Assembly (NCBI RefSeq): GCF_018294505.1
Contig: NC_057810.1
Span: 709,751,563 to 709,815,562 of the forward strand
Reading direction: 5' to 3'
From: Triticum aestivum
Lineage: Eukaryota > Streptophyta > Magnoliopsida > Poales > Poaceae
Length of the DNA: 64,000 nt
In this document: positions 11,557-21,589 of the stretch, in pieces
Layout: each line of letters starts with the position of its first letter
Numbering within the stretch: position 1 is the first letter of the stretch
Program-made: the position numbers and the translations under genes
The notes under the pieces: generated by a model
What the model saw: only the letters and a program-made list of their open reading frames with translations
Databases searched by the model: none
Told to the model about the DNA's origin: nothing

Positions 11557-11949
11557 TTAGACATCCGACCAGGTGACAGGCACCTCGCCGATACTTGGGT
11601 CGAGCCCCAAGACCCTCCACACGGCGGCTGATGTGCTGATCTCGTTGTCGCCGCAACCATCCTCGTAATCGTCCACCACCATGGCCTGCACAATCCCGCC
11701 CGAGCTTTTGATGGTGATCATCTTGCCGCACCGGAGGCCAGGCCCGTACCACTTTGAAGTCATCGACACCAGGAAGAGGTCGTCACTGTGGTACTGGCCA
11801 TCACACCTCGCCGGCCCGCCCTCCTCTCCTTGCTGGAAGCCATTCAAGGACATCACCGCTGGGATGTCGTAAACATTCCCCGCAGTGCACCACACCTGCA
11901 GGAAAACCAGAAGGCCAAATAACACCAGAACCTTGCTAGTGCTCTCCAT
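11557..11949 (-). CDS. Kiwellin / ripening-related secreted protein
   Basis: The 130-residue single-exon product starts with a signal peptide (about residues 1-23, core VLVLFGLLVFLQVWC). Family hallmarks follow: LNGFQQGEEGG, CDGQYHSDD (49-57), WYGPGLRCGKMI (67-78), QAMVVDD (88-94), and the C-terminal STSAAVWRVLGL and VPVTWSD. The RlpA-like kiwellin core is complete. Kiwellins are apoplastic proteins linked to fruit ripening and defence; the best studied bind secreted fungal chorismate mutase. The mature part has only three Cys (49, 74, 99), and position 95 is Tyr where the pseudogene paralogue at 58231 has Cys. The chosen ATG is the only one that gives a signal peptide, and a TATA box lies about 75 bp upstream. 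It is the only intact host-like gene here. Whether it is expressed cannot be seen. Confidence 0.85.
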   Translation of the reverse strand: MESTSKVLVLFGLLVFLQVWCTAGNVYDIPAVMSLNGFQQGEEGGPARCDGQYHSDDLFLVSMTSKWYGPGLRCGKMITIKSSGGIVQAMVVDDYEDGCGDNEISTSAAVWRVLGLDPSIGEVPVTWSDV

Positions 11950-12022
11950 GGTGAATGAGAGAGTTCCTGCTTGGTTTTGCTTGCACTTGGCTTACCCTGC
12001 CTGTGTGCTTTCTCGCAGAGCT

Positions 12023-12032
12023 TATTATATAG
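12023..12032 (-). promoter_or_regulatory. Candidate TATA box of the kiwellin-like gene
   Basis: On the minus strand it reads CTATATAATA, about 75 bp upstream of the start codon at 11949, leaving a leader of roughly 40-50 nt. The sequence just upstream (GCTAGTGCTGCAGAGCCTGCA) is shared with DNA upstream of the paralogue at 58664 and with the relic at 7272. Confidence 0.6.
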
Positions 12033-12289
12033 GCTAGTGCTGCAGAGCCTGCAGACAAAAAGTGAGGGACCTACGTACAAATGTGCCTGCCGCCCGGCCT
12101 CGTGTGACTCATCAGAGAACTCGTCGTCCAAGCCTGCAGACAAAGTAAGGATTAACAAAATCTTGCATTGTTGAGACCACGCTCATTTTTGTACTTCATG
12201 GAGCTAGCTACCGCAACAGGCCATAGGGAATTATTGAAGAAATGGACGATATGTTAATTTTTAGTCCCTGATGCAGTCATGCCATACGG

Positions 12290-12488
12290 CATGCTCAGTT
12301 TGCCAGTGAAGAGATGAAGATGGGAGCCATTTCTGTTTCGATGCAAATTGGTTCGTCACCTGTGGAGAAATATGGGACTGCAGCATGTCCGTGCTACTTG
12401 GAAGGAGTTTCACGATCCAAAGGACGTCATACAGGCAATGCTGCAAATCACACGAAAAAGGCACATTTCTTCCATCGATATAGGTCAT
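12290..12488 (+). pseudogene. zf-RVT-type fragment of an RNase H-bearing LINE
   Basis: One frame reads FLFRCKLVRHLWRNMGLQHV followed by PKDVIQAMLQI, the pattern of the zinc-binding reverse-transcriptase-associated region of plant LINEs. It stops being collinear near 12488, where a reverse transcriptase of a different LINE begins. The matching RNase H region resumes downstream at 16430, 18659 and 24359. I take these pieces as one old LINE-type unit split by later insertions. Confidence 0.55.
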
Positions 12489-12504
12489 TACTTAGGCAAA
12501 AAGG

Positions 12505-12689
12505 ATTGAGACAATGAGATTCGATATCTCCTTTCCTCTTTAATGTTGTCGTTGATATGTTGGTCGTTCTCATTAATAGAGCGAAAGAGGACAGCCAGGC
12601 AGGTGGTCTTATCCCATATTTAATGGATGGTGGGGTATCCATTCTACGATATGCCAATGACATCATTATTTAGTGGAACATGATCTACC
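12505..12689 (+). pseudogene. LINE reverse transcriptase, core fragment
   Basis: The frame beginning near KGLRQ has an in-frame TGA where the family has Gly before Asp, then SPFLFNVVVDMLVVLINRA, then RYANDIII followed by TAG. The RT palm motif YxDD is damaged (YAND). The frame is cut by Harbinger A after position 12689 and continues at 14734. Confidence 0.7.
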
Positions 12690-14733
12690 TAAGAGCATCT
12701 CCAGCCGCGCCCCCAACAGGCCCTCTCCAGGCGTTTTTTCCACGCCGGCGCCGAAAAAACGACCCAGTCACGCCCCCAGGTCGCCGAATTCCGCCGGCTC
12801 GGCCCGTTTTTACGCCCGACGATCGCAAGCCGAACCCGGCGCACTGGGGGGTGCTCGGGGGCTCTGGCGCAAGGGAAAAGCACACATGGGGCTACATGCC
12901 AGGCGAAAAGTCAAGCTACCCGTCCAGATTCACATCTCAGCTAGATAGATCATTCCCCGCCGAAAAAAGAAGAGGTTTCGTCGAGGCAGCCTCTCCACCG
13001 CCGTCCACCGGCAGGTTTGCGCCCACCTCGCCCACATGGTGTTCGGTGATTTGTCCGGCTCGGCGGTGGACTCCGAAGATGAGGAGGCGCTCGTGGCGTT
13101 GCTGGAGGAGGAAGCCGAAACCGACGTCCAGGAGCATGAGCATCTCATGGTGCTCGCCGCCCTCAACGGCCTGCTCGCGAGCAGTGAAAAGACGCGGTGA
13201 GGTGGCTCAGCGCCTGGGCGGGTGAAAGCGAAGAACCGGCATCGTCTGGAAGGCTACTGCATGCTCTACTCGGACTACTACGCTGACGCTCCATTACACG
13301 GTGAGAAAATATTTCGGTGCCGTTATCGGATGAGCCGAAAGCTTTTCCTCAGGATTGTGAATTCCATCTAGGAGTTTGACAGCTACTTCAAGTGCAAGAT
13401 GGATTGGACCGGCACAATTGGATTCACCTCTATCCAGAAGTGCACGACAACTATGAGGATGCTTGCATATGGAGCTCCCGGTGACTCACTCGAGGACTAT
13501 GGGCGCATGGCCGAGTCCACCACCATTGAGTGTTTCTACGAGTTCTGCAGGGTAGTGGTGGCAGTGTTTGGACCGCAATACTTGCGAACACCCAATGCGG
13601 AAGACACTGCTCGGATCCTAGCACAGAATGCAGCAAGAGGATTTCCTGGGATGCTTGGAAGCATCAACTGCATGCATTGGAAATTGAAGAACTGTCTGTT
13701 TGCTTGGCAGGGGTTGTATAAACGCACCAAAGGTTGTTGTAGTGTCGTACTTGAGGCAGTGGTCACACAGGACCTCTGGATTTGGCACTCTTTCTTTGGG
13801 ATACCAGGAACTCAAAATGACATCAACGTCCTGCAGTGCTCCCCTGTCTTTGCCAAGCTTGTTGAAGGTCATTCTCCTCCGGTGAACTTCGAGGTCAATG
13901 GGCGGCAGTACAACAAGGGGTACTATCTAGCTGATGGCATCTATCCGAGATGGTCGACATTTGTGAAGACTATCTCAAACCTTGTGCCAGGAGGCAAGAA
14001 CGCCTTCTTTGCGAAGGTTCGGGAGGCTTGCAGGAAGGATGTCGAGTGGGCATTTGGTGTGCTCCAATCTCAATTTGCTGTTGTCCGGTACCCTGCCCAG
14101 ACCTGGTCGAAAGATCAAATGTGGGAGATCATGATTTGCTGTGTTATCTTGCACAACATGATCATTGAGAGCGAGCAGGAAGAGCCAGCGTTTGACACTG
14201 AACCATATTACAGGCAGGGTCCTCTGGCCCAAGTTGATCACCAGCTACCGGCAACCTGGACTGACTACCTCAATATGCGTCAGGAAATCCGAGACCCACA
14301 GGTGCATCAAGAACTGCAGCACGATCTGGTGGAGCACCTATGGAGACTCAAGGGCGAGGCTGGGGCGACGCGGGGAATGACGTGTGATGAAACTTGAGTT
14401 TTTATTTGTTAAACTATATAATTTGTATTGAACTATTTGTTGAACTATTCGATTTATGTGATGAAACACGCTGAACTATGAGACGAACTAATTGATTTCT
14501 ATTTGTATGTGAAAATTCATGTCGAAACACGCCGAACCACGCCGAATATGGGCCGATTCATTCAGATATCGGGCTGTTTTTGGACACAATTGGGCCAAAT
14601 AATGGGCCGAAATCGGCGCCTGGGGGCGACGGCTGGGTGCCCAACCTCCCCCAGCGCTGAGTATGGCGTCGGCTCACCCCCAGGCCGCTCTTTTTCGGTG
14701 CCCTGGGGGGACGAACGGCTGGAGATGCTCGAA
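12690..14733 (+). mobile_element. PIF/Harbinger element A with target duplication
   Basis: The termini GAGCATCTCCAGCCG (12693) and CGGCTGGAGATGCTC (ending 14730) are perfect inverted repeats. The flanking triplets are taa (12690-12692) and gaa (14731-14733), consistent with the superfamily's TAA duplication after one substitution. Removing the element makes the surrounding LINE reading frame contiguous. Length is 2038 bp. It carries one transposase frame (13036-14397). Terminal sequence is shared with Harbinger B over more than 100 bp. Confidence 0.9.
13036..14397 (+). pseudogene. PIF/Harbinger DDE transposase with two in-frame stops
   Basis: One continuous frame of 454 codons starts MVFGDLSGSA and is acidic at the N-terminus (SEDEEALVALLEEEAE). 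The uninterrupted stretch from 13399 covers the plant-transposon DDE_4-type domain: LQKCTT-like IQKCTTTMRMLAYGAPGD, GMLGSINCMHWKLKNC (first Asp position reads N in SINCMHW, where the family usually has D), GIPGTQNDINVLQ, GYYLADGIYPRWSTFVK, and KDVEWAFGVLQSQFAVVR. The only in-frame stops are TGA at 13198-13200 and TAG at 13369-13371. No separate Myb/SANT-like ORF1 was found in the element. Probably an inactive copy with otherwise well-kept coding sequence. Confidence 0.85.
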
Positions 14734-15540
14734 GGCAAGGAATATGAAATTAGTTTTATGCCTCTTTGAACAACTATCTGGACTGAAGATTAATTTTAAT
14801 AAGAGTGAGTTCTTCTGCTTTGTATGCGCCAAAATGGAACATGATAATTACAAACAACTGTTTGGTTGAGAGCTAGTTTCTTTACCTTTTTCTTATCTGG
14901 GAATCCCAATTCATCATCGCGAACTCACCAATAAAGAGTGGAAATGTATCGAAGATCGGTTTGAAAATAAATTGAGTTGTTAGAAGGGAAAACTCTTGTC
15001 TTATGGAGGGAGGTTGGTACTTATAAATAATTCGATACTCACGAGCATGTTGATGTTCCTCCTTTCCTTCTTTGAGGTACCGGTAGGGGTATGGAAAAGA
15101 TTGGATTTTTTATTGATCTTGATTTTTCTGGCAAATAGACGAAAACAAAACTAAGTATAGGTCAGCCAAATGCAACATCATCTATAGACCGAAGGACCAA
15201 CGTAGCATTGGTATTGAAAATCTAGGAGCGAAAAATAAGTGCTTACTTAGCAAATGGCTATACAGACTGGCGGTAGAGAGGGATGGGGTTTGGATTCAGC
15301 TATTGCATAGTAAATACTGACATTCCAAAACACTATCTCAGGAAACGACACAACCGTATGATTCTTCTTTTTGGAAGGGTCTTATGAGGACAAAGGTTGC
15401 CTTCTTCAACAGGAGCAAATTCATTGTAGGGAATGGACGGGGCACTAGCTTATGGGAGGACATCTTGTTGGGAGAGACTCCACTAACCTTGCAGTATCCT
15501 TTCCTATATAACATTGTACAATGGAAAACGATTTTTGTTC
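14734..15540 (+). pseudogene. LINE reverse transcriptase thumb/linker region, broken
   Basis: After Harbinger A the LINE frame resumes as NMKLVLCLFEQLSGLKINFN and SEFFCF, then SYLGIPIHHRELTNKEWKC, with several stops and shifts to about 15540. These are standard segments between the RT palm and the zf-RVT domain of plant LINEs. Confidence 0.65.
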
Positions 15541-15593
15541 CACTTAATATTTAGTTCAGACGATTGTTAGTGGGTGAACGATGGGATTGATGG

Positions 15594-16207
15594 TTGCATA
15601 TTGTGCGCAGGTTAATAGAGGTTAACCTTTCTGATGCAGCAGACTCCTTGCATTGGAAGTTGTCCATGTTAGGAGTATTCTCCGTTAAGTCTATGTATAC
15701 AGACTTGATTAACACCGGGCTTGTCCCGAGGTTGATTCACGTATGGAAAGTTAAGGTGCCATTGAAATCAAGATGTTTATGTGGTTTGTGCATAAGAGAG
15801 TAATTTTGATAAATGATAACTTGGCAAAACGTAGTTGGAAAGGAAACAAAAGATGTTGCTTTTGTGATCAATACCAAATAATAAAGCATCCTTTTCTCCA
15901 ATGCCCACTTTCTAAGTTATTGTGGCGAACCATTCATGTAACTTTTAACGTTGTTCCACCTGACACGGCCTCACATTTATTTGGGACTTGGTTAACTGGG
16001 ATGGAGCCTAAAACTGCTGGACATATTCGAGTTGGAGTGTGTACATTACTTTGGGTCATATGGAATGGTCGGAATGATGTTGACTTTAACAGACAAATCA
16101 TCGTAAATATTTTTCAGGTTATCTTCAGGGCGTCTACTTGGAACCGTATGTGGTCATTACTCAGCCATGCGGACCACATGGAGCTTATGGATACTGAGTG
16201 CAACTGA
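15594..16207 (+). pseudogene. LINE zf-RVT domain
   Basis: Two overlapping frames (15594-15803, then 15773-16207) make up the zinc-binding RT-associated domain: SDAADSLHWKL, GVFSVKSMY, VWKVKVPLKSRCLCGL, then CCFCDQYQIIKHPFLQCPLS, FGTWLTGM and LLWVIWNGRNDVDFN. The frame change between them is about 1 nt. The C-x2-C and H-x4-C ligand pattern is visible in CCFCDQ...KHPFLQC. Confidence 0.75.
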
Positions 16208-16429
16208 GGGGAGATGCTTGCACGAGATATTTACAACCGGTTTGGATGATGGTCCATTCATAGGATAGATGTTTAGTCATCTTAACCTATTTTCGCCGGT
16301 TGTGACAAATTATTCTTTATGAGTTTTATACTACTGTTTGAGACTTTGTTCTGAACCTGGATTTTTAATAAGATGGTTGTGTGCATCAAGAGATGCAGAG
16401 ACCAGGGGTATTCCTCCTTTTGTGGCAAT

Positions 16430-16817
16430 GCTGCAGGGAGACCTGGATCAAACCAACCACATTATTGCACTGGTTTGGACGTGATGGAACGCCGTGAATA
16501 AGCTTTTGTCAGAGAAGAAAAGGATTGAAGGAAATAGCCTTTTGTGGCAGGTTAGAAGCACAACAGCTGAGTACAAAGAACTTTTTGGAAGGGATGAGCA
16601 AACTGCCTATGCAAAAGATGGAAGTCTGGATGAAACCGAGTGAGGGCATCCTCAAGATAAATGTAGATGGCAGTTTCAGCAAGGAAGCGTCGTCCGGTGG
16701 CTGGGGATATGTTATCCTGGACAATGACGGAGATGTTGTAGTTTGTGCTGCTCGGCGAATTTTTCATGCACTTGATGCGTTGCAGACTGAAGCGGAAGCT
16801 TGTATCCACCCACTTTA
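16430..16817 (+). pseudogene. RNase H domain of a LINE-type unit, first part
   Basis: A frame from about 16525 reads KPSEGILKINVDGSFSKEAS, then GGWGYVILDNDGDVV and FHALDALQTEAEACIHPLY, which is the start of a plant RNase H (RVT_3-type) fold with the DGS aspartate and the TEAEA glutamate. It is interrupted at TAA 16818 by Harbinger B and resumes at 18659. Its upstream zinc-binding part is the fragment at 12290-12488. Confidence 0.7.
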
Positions 16818-18658
16818 TAAGAGCATCTCCAGCCGTTGGACCCCAGGGGGCGCGTAAAATCGCCGCCTGGGGCGAGGCGGCGCAATAAATCAGCCTGGGG
16901 GCGAGTGGGTTCCCAGCCGCTGACCCCAAGGCCGCCCCCAGACGTCGTTTATGTTAAGAAAAAAAGAGTATTCGGCAAAGTTCGGCTAAAATTTGGCTAA
17001 AAAAATTCGGCAAAATGGGCATATATTAGACATGTTCGACATTTATATAGCAAATTTATTGAAAAAAGGCCAGAACTACAACTACGGGCCGAAGAAGTCG
17101 CTGAGCGCGGCGAAGTCGCTGCCATCCTCACTATCGTCGTCGGCGGCCTTCTCCTCCTTCACACGGCCGCCCCTGCTGGACCCCTGCCCGGCGTCGCCAT
17201 GGCGGACCGGTGACGGTGGCGGTGCGTCGTCGTCATCGCTGTCGTCGAGGACGACAACGCCTCCTTCGTCGCGGCCCTAGCGCCGATGTTCGAAGTGCTC
17301 TAGGGCACGACGCTGGCGCTCCATCTCCATGTGCACCCAGTCATCGCGCGCCCATTTCAGGGCCGCTGCCTCGTCGAGCTCCTCGGCGGCGTGCTCCGTC
17401 TTCACAGCGGGGAGCACCGGCTCCATTTTCACGGCCGCAAGCTCCGTCTCCGTCTTCGGTTTGACGATGCACGGAGGAGCCGAGGAGGTTGCGCACCGGC
17501 CGCCCTCATTTATGACGATGCCGGCGCTGCGAGTGCGCCGGCCGAGCGGCGTCTCAGCTGCGGGCTCGGCCTTGACGCCGAACACCGCCGGTGAGCCGGA
17601 GGAATGGGAAGAGTGGGAGGAAGAAGTCGAGGAGGAGCTGAACCTCCTGGGCATCCATTGCCCGGCGCTCTGGCGGTGGACCGGGGCGGCCGCCGCGGCA
17701 GGGTATGCCAGCGGCAGGTCGATGCCGCCCTCGGGGTGCTCCAGCACGTCCTGGAGCGTGCGGCCGGGGGCGCCCCACCACATGCGGCGCCCCTCGCTGT
17801 TCTTGACGCCGCCCACCAACGGCACCCCGTTGGTGGACGCCAACCTCTGCTCCTGGCGGCGCTGGAAGTACGCCAGCCACGACGCGTGGTTTTCGGCTGC
17901 GTACTGGGCGAGGGCATGCTCCTCCTCTATCAGGGAGGCTCGCACGCGGTTGACCTAGGCGGCGAAGAAGGCGGGGCGCGCCTCGACATCGGGCGTCGGG
18001 GGAATGGGCACACCCCTGTTGCTGAGCCTCCACCCCGTCGGTCTGGCGCGCATGTCCGGTGGCGCCGGGATGTTCGCCTCGAAGAGTAGCCAGGCCTCCC
18101 ACTCATGGAGCAAGTGGCGGCCGAAGCCGTTGGCCCCCACCGCGTCGTCGGGGAATCGCGCGGGCATCGGGCTTGGGAGAGAGGGAGAGGGGATGGAAGA
18201 AGCGTCTGCGAGCGGCTGCGCACGAGGAGAGAGGGAGAGCTCGGCGGCGGTCGATGGGCGGCTATGGGCTGGTGTGGCCAGAGGCAAGGGAGACCACCGG
18301 CTTATATAGCCCGCGCCGTGTGTATGCTTGGCGGGAGGGGAGGCGTCGCTGCGCCGCCCGTGATGCGCCGCCCATGTGGAATCAATGGCTAGGCTGACCG
18401 GCGGCAGCCTTGCCATTGATTCCACGTGGGAAACCGAGGCGTTCCAATGACGACGAGGCACACGTCGCTGGCTCGGCGGGCCTGTGGCTCTTTCGTGCCA
18501 AAACCGCTCACCCTGGCGCCCCTGGGTCTGCCGGCGCTGATTTCGGCCCAAGCCGGCGAAAACAAGCTCCTGGGGGCGCGACTGGGCCGTTTTTTCGGCG
18601 CCGGCGTGAAAAAATCGCCTCGGGTGCCGTGTTGGGGGCGCGGCTAAAGATGCTCTAA
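16818..18658 (-). mobile_element. PIF/Harbinger-type element B, different cargo
   Basis: The left end is GAGCATCTCCAGCCG (16821) and the right end reads CGGCTAAAGATGCTC (ending 18655). A perfect TAA duplication lies at 16818-16820 and 18656-18658. Element length is 1835 bp. Its right end, inverted, matches the left end of Harbinger A for over 100 bp (CGCCGGCGCCGAAAAAACG in both), and its left end matches the right end of A. It has no DDE transposase and instead carries the frame at 17082-18167. Confidence 0.85.
17082..18167 (-). pseudogene. Harbinger-B cargo protein, unknown family, two TAG stops
   Basis: One frame of 361 codons starts MPARFPDDAVGA and is broken only by TAG at 17955-17957 and TAG at 17277-17279, both in frame. 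Segments in order: HLLHEWEAWLLFEANIPAPP, RPTGWRLSNRGVPIPP, HALAQYAAENHASWLAYFQR, NGVPLVGGVKNSEGRRMWWG, a Ser-rich tract, LGRRTRSAGIVINEGG, charged KTE/KME repeats, MEMERQRRALEHF, an Asp-rich stretch (VVVLDDSDDDD), and an end in DFFGP. It is coiled-coil-prone and acidic at the C-terminus. I have a sense that similar proteins recur in wheat repeats but know no function. It occupies the place that the transposase has in element A. Confidence 0.7.
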
Positions 18659-18745
18659 GGCACAGTAGTTGGGAATTAGTCAAATTGTGATGGAGACAAA
18701 TGCATTGTTGCTTGTCCAAGAGATCAAGACATTGAATTTAACCTC
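18659..18745 (+). pseudogene. RNase H domain, middle part
   Basis: Directly after the Harbinger B target duplication, the frame reads LGISQIVMETNALLLVQEIK, the second half of the RNase H fold (V-x-ETN/D motif). It is preceded by one TAG and is cut at 18746 by the Mutator-like element. Confidence 0.6.
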
Positions 18746-19683
18746 TCTTTAATTGCTATTTTTTAATAATAGACTTCTTTTAATGAATTTGAAAAATATT
18801 ATGCCGGTTTGATTTTTTCCAGAAATAATACGGCATCGGCATCGGCGAACCCGATTGGATTCAGTCGTTTTGCTGTTGCCGATTGGGTTCCTATCGGTTT
18901 CGGCGAAACCGATTAGGACCCAGTCAGCTTCGGCCAAGCCAACTGGCCACTCGGCCACGGGCTGCAGCTCCAGTCGGGGCTGACCGAGGCATATAGCCAC
19001 TTATCGGCTTCGCCGAAGCCGATATAGGCCATACTGTCGACGTCGTCGTGGCCGACTGACCCTGCGTCGGCTGGCCCAACGACTAATCGCACTAGTAGAA
19101 AAACACCTAATAGTCCCGGTTCGTAAGGGCCTTTAGTCCCGGTTCATGAACCGGGACTAATGGGTCGTTACTAATACCTCCACCCATTAGTCCCGGTTCA
19201 AACACGAACCGGGACCAATGTGCCTCCACGTGCCCCTATGCACCGAGCCCAGTCAGGGGGCCTTTGGTCCCGGTTGGTGGCTCCAACCGGGACCAAAAGT
19301 TCATGTTTTTTTTACAAAAGTGGCTGCTTTAGGGGTTTTTGAGGTTATTTTTAGGTTGTTATTAGCTAGCTAATAGAGAGAAGTGTCCTCTCTTATATCT
19401 TCGTCCTTGGTTTATCAACGCTGCTGCTATGTTCATTTCACCCGCTGATATAACATGCTCATGCATGCTCGCATCATACATCATCATATATAATAACAAG
19501 TCCTACTAATCATGCATCATCATACAACTTTACTCGTTATTAATAATAAGTCATGCGATCATCATCCTCATAGTCATCGAACCCAACCCTACATAATTGT
19601 TCTTAGCACATGATCATCAGTATCAGGTAGGACCTAAACACCCTTAAGGTAAAATAGCATAAAACAATATAGACCCTGACTCT

Positions 19684-20848
19684 CCATTATGAAGAATGGC
19701 GATCATCCTGTCTCCAATTCTTGCCCTTCGCTGCTTATTGCTTCCAAGAAGCTCCTTACGACTGTCCATACATTTTTTTTATTCTTTGATTGTTATGTCT
19801 CCACTTCTTTTAGAAACCCAGTATGGACCGTTGAGATTCGTAGGACGACCTGGTTGTATGTTCAAAACATGAAGGCTACCATGCGTATACATCAGATGAG
19901 GCACACAATCATTCGGGATTATCTGTTGAAAAACATAGTAATAACGTCGTAATTAGCAATGATGTACTAGTTTTAGAAGTGTGCAAAAATATGCACGGAT
20001 GTTGTAATAGTAAAAAATAATCTTACCAGGGTATCTCCATGGTAGTTACCGTAGTTCAACACGTGCACTAGTGGCACGTATTGACCATAATGTTGAGGAA
20101 TTTGATTGTAGATATTGTAATTCTCAAGATCAGTACAAAATCCGACCAGATGATTTTTCTCCTGATAAGTTAATTCGTAGCCTTCGGTGTAGTAGGTTTT
20201 GTCTACCATCTTCCGCACATTCTTTGAAGAATGAAAATAAGTTGTCAATGGAGATAAGTTGTCAACTATATATTTTGAAATAAACAATATAATTTCTTAA
20301 TAACTATGTTAAGCTCACATGGGGGAAGAATTGGAGGTGTATCCATAAGGACCCAAATGGAAGGTCTCTCTTGCTCGATTGTAGGATCACCAAGATCCAT
20401 GGTGACAAGCATACCCTCATCAAGACCATACATCTTGGAAAGTGCTTTCTAATTTTTGCAACCAAAATGGGTTACACTCTGAGCATTGTACAGCTTTACT
20501 TGAAAATCCACACCATGATGGGTACTTAGGATAATTTTTTTGGTTTCGAAACTTTCATGGTCTTCAAAACCCATCCTCTCCAAGACATAGCATCTTGCAA
20601 AGCAGGGGATAAGCTAGTCGAATTGGAAAAGATGAAAAATACACGTTAAAATAGTTGAAGTCGTGCTTAATTACGAAAAACACTATTGTCGTCGTTGCGT
20701 ACCGTATGAACATCGCAGGTCTCCTCGAGCTTAATGCTGAAGCGCTGATCTTCGTCCAGCTCAATGAACCTGTCGCAGATACCTCGGTCGTCGTGGCACC
20801 AGTCGCACTCCCCCGGGCGGTTTTCGTCGTCCGATGAGTACGACATTT
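19684..20848 (-). pseudogene. CACTA-encoded protein, possibly B3-like, broken
   Basis: Exon-like blocks in order on the minus strand: MSYSSDDENRPGECDWCHDD with GICDRFIELDEDQRFSI (20848 to about 20690); RCYVLERMGFEDHESFETK, HHGVDFQVKLYNAQSVTHFG, MLVTMDLGDPTIEQ and ILPPCE (about 20610-20320); YFHSSKNVRKMVDKTYYTEG, LTYQEKNHLVGFCTDLEN, HYGQYVPLVHVLNYGNYHGD (20240-20030); and a last block (about 19940-19690). A TAG replaces a likely Trp after FGCKN. The DFQVKLYN..F...W.AL motif plus GMLVTMDLG resembles a B3-type DNA-binding fold, but this is only a suggestion. Stops and shifts leave it non-functional. Confidence 0.55.
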
Positions 20849-21157
20849 CCGGCCTACGTTCATAATTCAAATATTAAACTAGATCATTATTATTAATCAC
20901 GGGTTGACTACCGATGATCGATGTAAGCTCCTCCTTTCATTCCCGAATGCATTATTATACCAAATTGTCTAGCACACGGGAATGAAGGAGAACTTATCCA
21001 ATATGAGCACTCAATAAGCAAAACCAAATCATAAAATAAGCAAAACCAAATCATAAAATAAAGTATAGTATTCAAATTAGCACGCATTCAATAATTATAA
21101 GCAAAAGTACATCATCTCTTGTTGTCTGTACATCGTCGAATATTATCACTAATATAA

Positions 21158-21562
21158 CTAGAACCGTAGCGCCCGACGGGTATCGACGCGGGCGGTGGAC
21201 ACCCAAAGATAGGGAACCATCACAGGATCATAGCTCCAGTGAGATCCCTGAAGAACCTGCCAGGTATTGTCGAATCTGCCCTCCAATGCAACCATGTAGC
21301 GACGGACGTGCTCGTCCTCCTCGCTGACACGGTGACGTACCACCTCCGCGGTGTCCGGATGCCTCACCACCGTCACTGGCCCACGCGACCGCCACCAAAC
21401 ATGGATCGGGTCAACAACGGGCTGCTTCCTCACCAACCTACGTCCCCTAGAAGGTAGCACCTCCCAATACCAGCCCGACGGAGACCAGTCCCGAACATGG
21501 CCCTGATCAAGCAGGCCTCCACCGCCGAGTCGACGACGACGAGGATGCGGGATAGGCATCAC
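21158..21562 (-). CDS. Small Trp-rich CACTA accessory protein
   Basis: A 134-residue uninterrupted frame. It is clearly homologous to the frame at 31517-31957 in CACTA element 4: shared HVRDW-P-GWYWEVLP, VDP--VWWRSRGP, EVVRHRVSEEDEH--RYM, TWQVL and YDPVMVPYLWV. No known domain is recognised. The paired preservation in two different CACTA elements, each between the GC-rich block and the second gene, argues that it is a real exon or protein of these elements. It may be one exon of a longer gene. Confidence 0.55.
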   Translation of the reverse strand: MMPIPHPRRRRLGGGGLLDQGHVRDWSPSGWYWEVLPSRGRRLVRKQPVVDPIHVWWRSRGPVTVVRHPDTAEVVRHRVSEEDEHVRRYMVALEGRFDNTWQVLQGSHWSYDPVMVPYLWVSTARVDTRRALRF

Positions 21563-21589
21563 CGACGTCGATGCGGGAACTACTTCTAT

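Larger units (their letters stand above)
12489..16400 (+). mobile_element. 5'-truncated LINE (non-LTR retrotransposon), split by Harbinger A
   Basis: The part before Harbinger A holds reverse-transcriptase motifs with in-frame damage: KGLRQ.DSISPFLFN near 12500 and RYANDII near 12650 (catalytic YADD changed to YAND). The part after it continues KARNMKLVLCLFEQLSGLKI from 14736, SYLGIPIHH near 14895, and then a zf-RVT domain at 15594-16207. The 3' end is near 16390 (TTTTTAATAAGATGGTTGTG followed by TGCATCA), a recurrent plant LINE tail. No clean target duplication was found. Confidence 0.7.

Noticed and set aside
11360..11752. Open frames through the TA tract (Tyr-Ile repeats) overlapping the kiwellin gene
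   Set aside because: They are products of the (TA)48 microsatellite and antisense or shadow frames. The minus-strand kiwellin frame explains the region.
12300..12520. Upstream exon of the kiwellin gene
   Set aside because: It is plus-strand LINE zf-RVT sequence. The kiwellin gene is complete in one exon with its own TATA box.
17277..18719. Long plus- and minus-strand frames around Harbinger B, including one starting MDKQQCICLH
   Set aside because: GC-rich shadow frames, or an upstream extension of the MPARFPDD frame through the element end. Homologous sequence starts at the inner ATG (18167).
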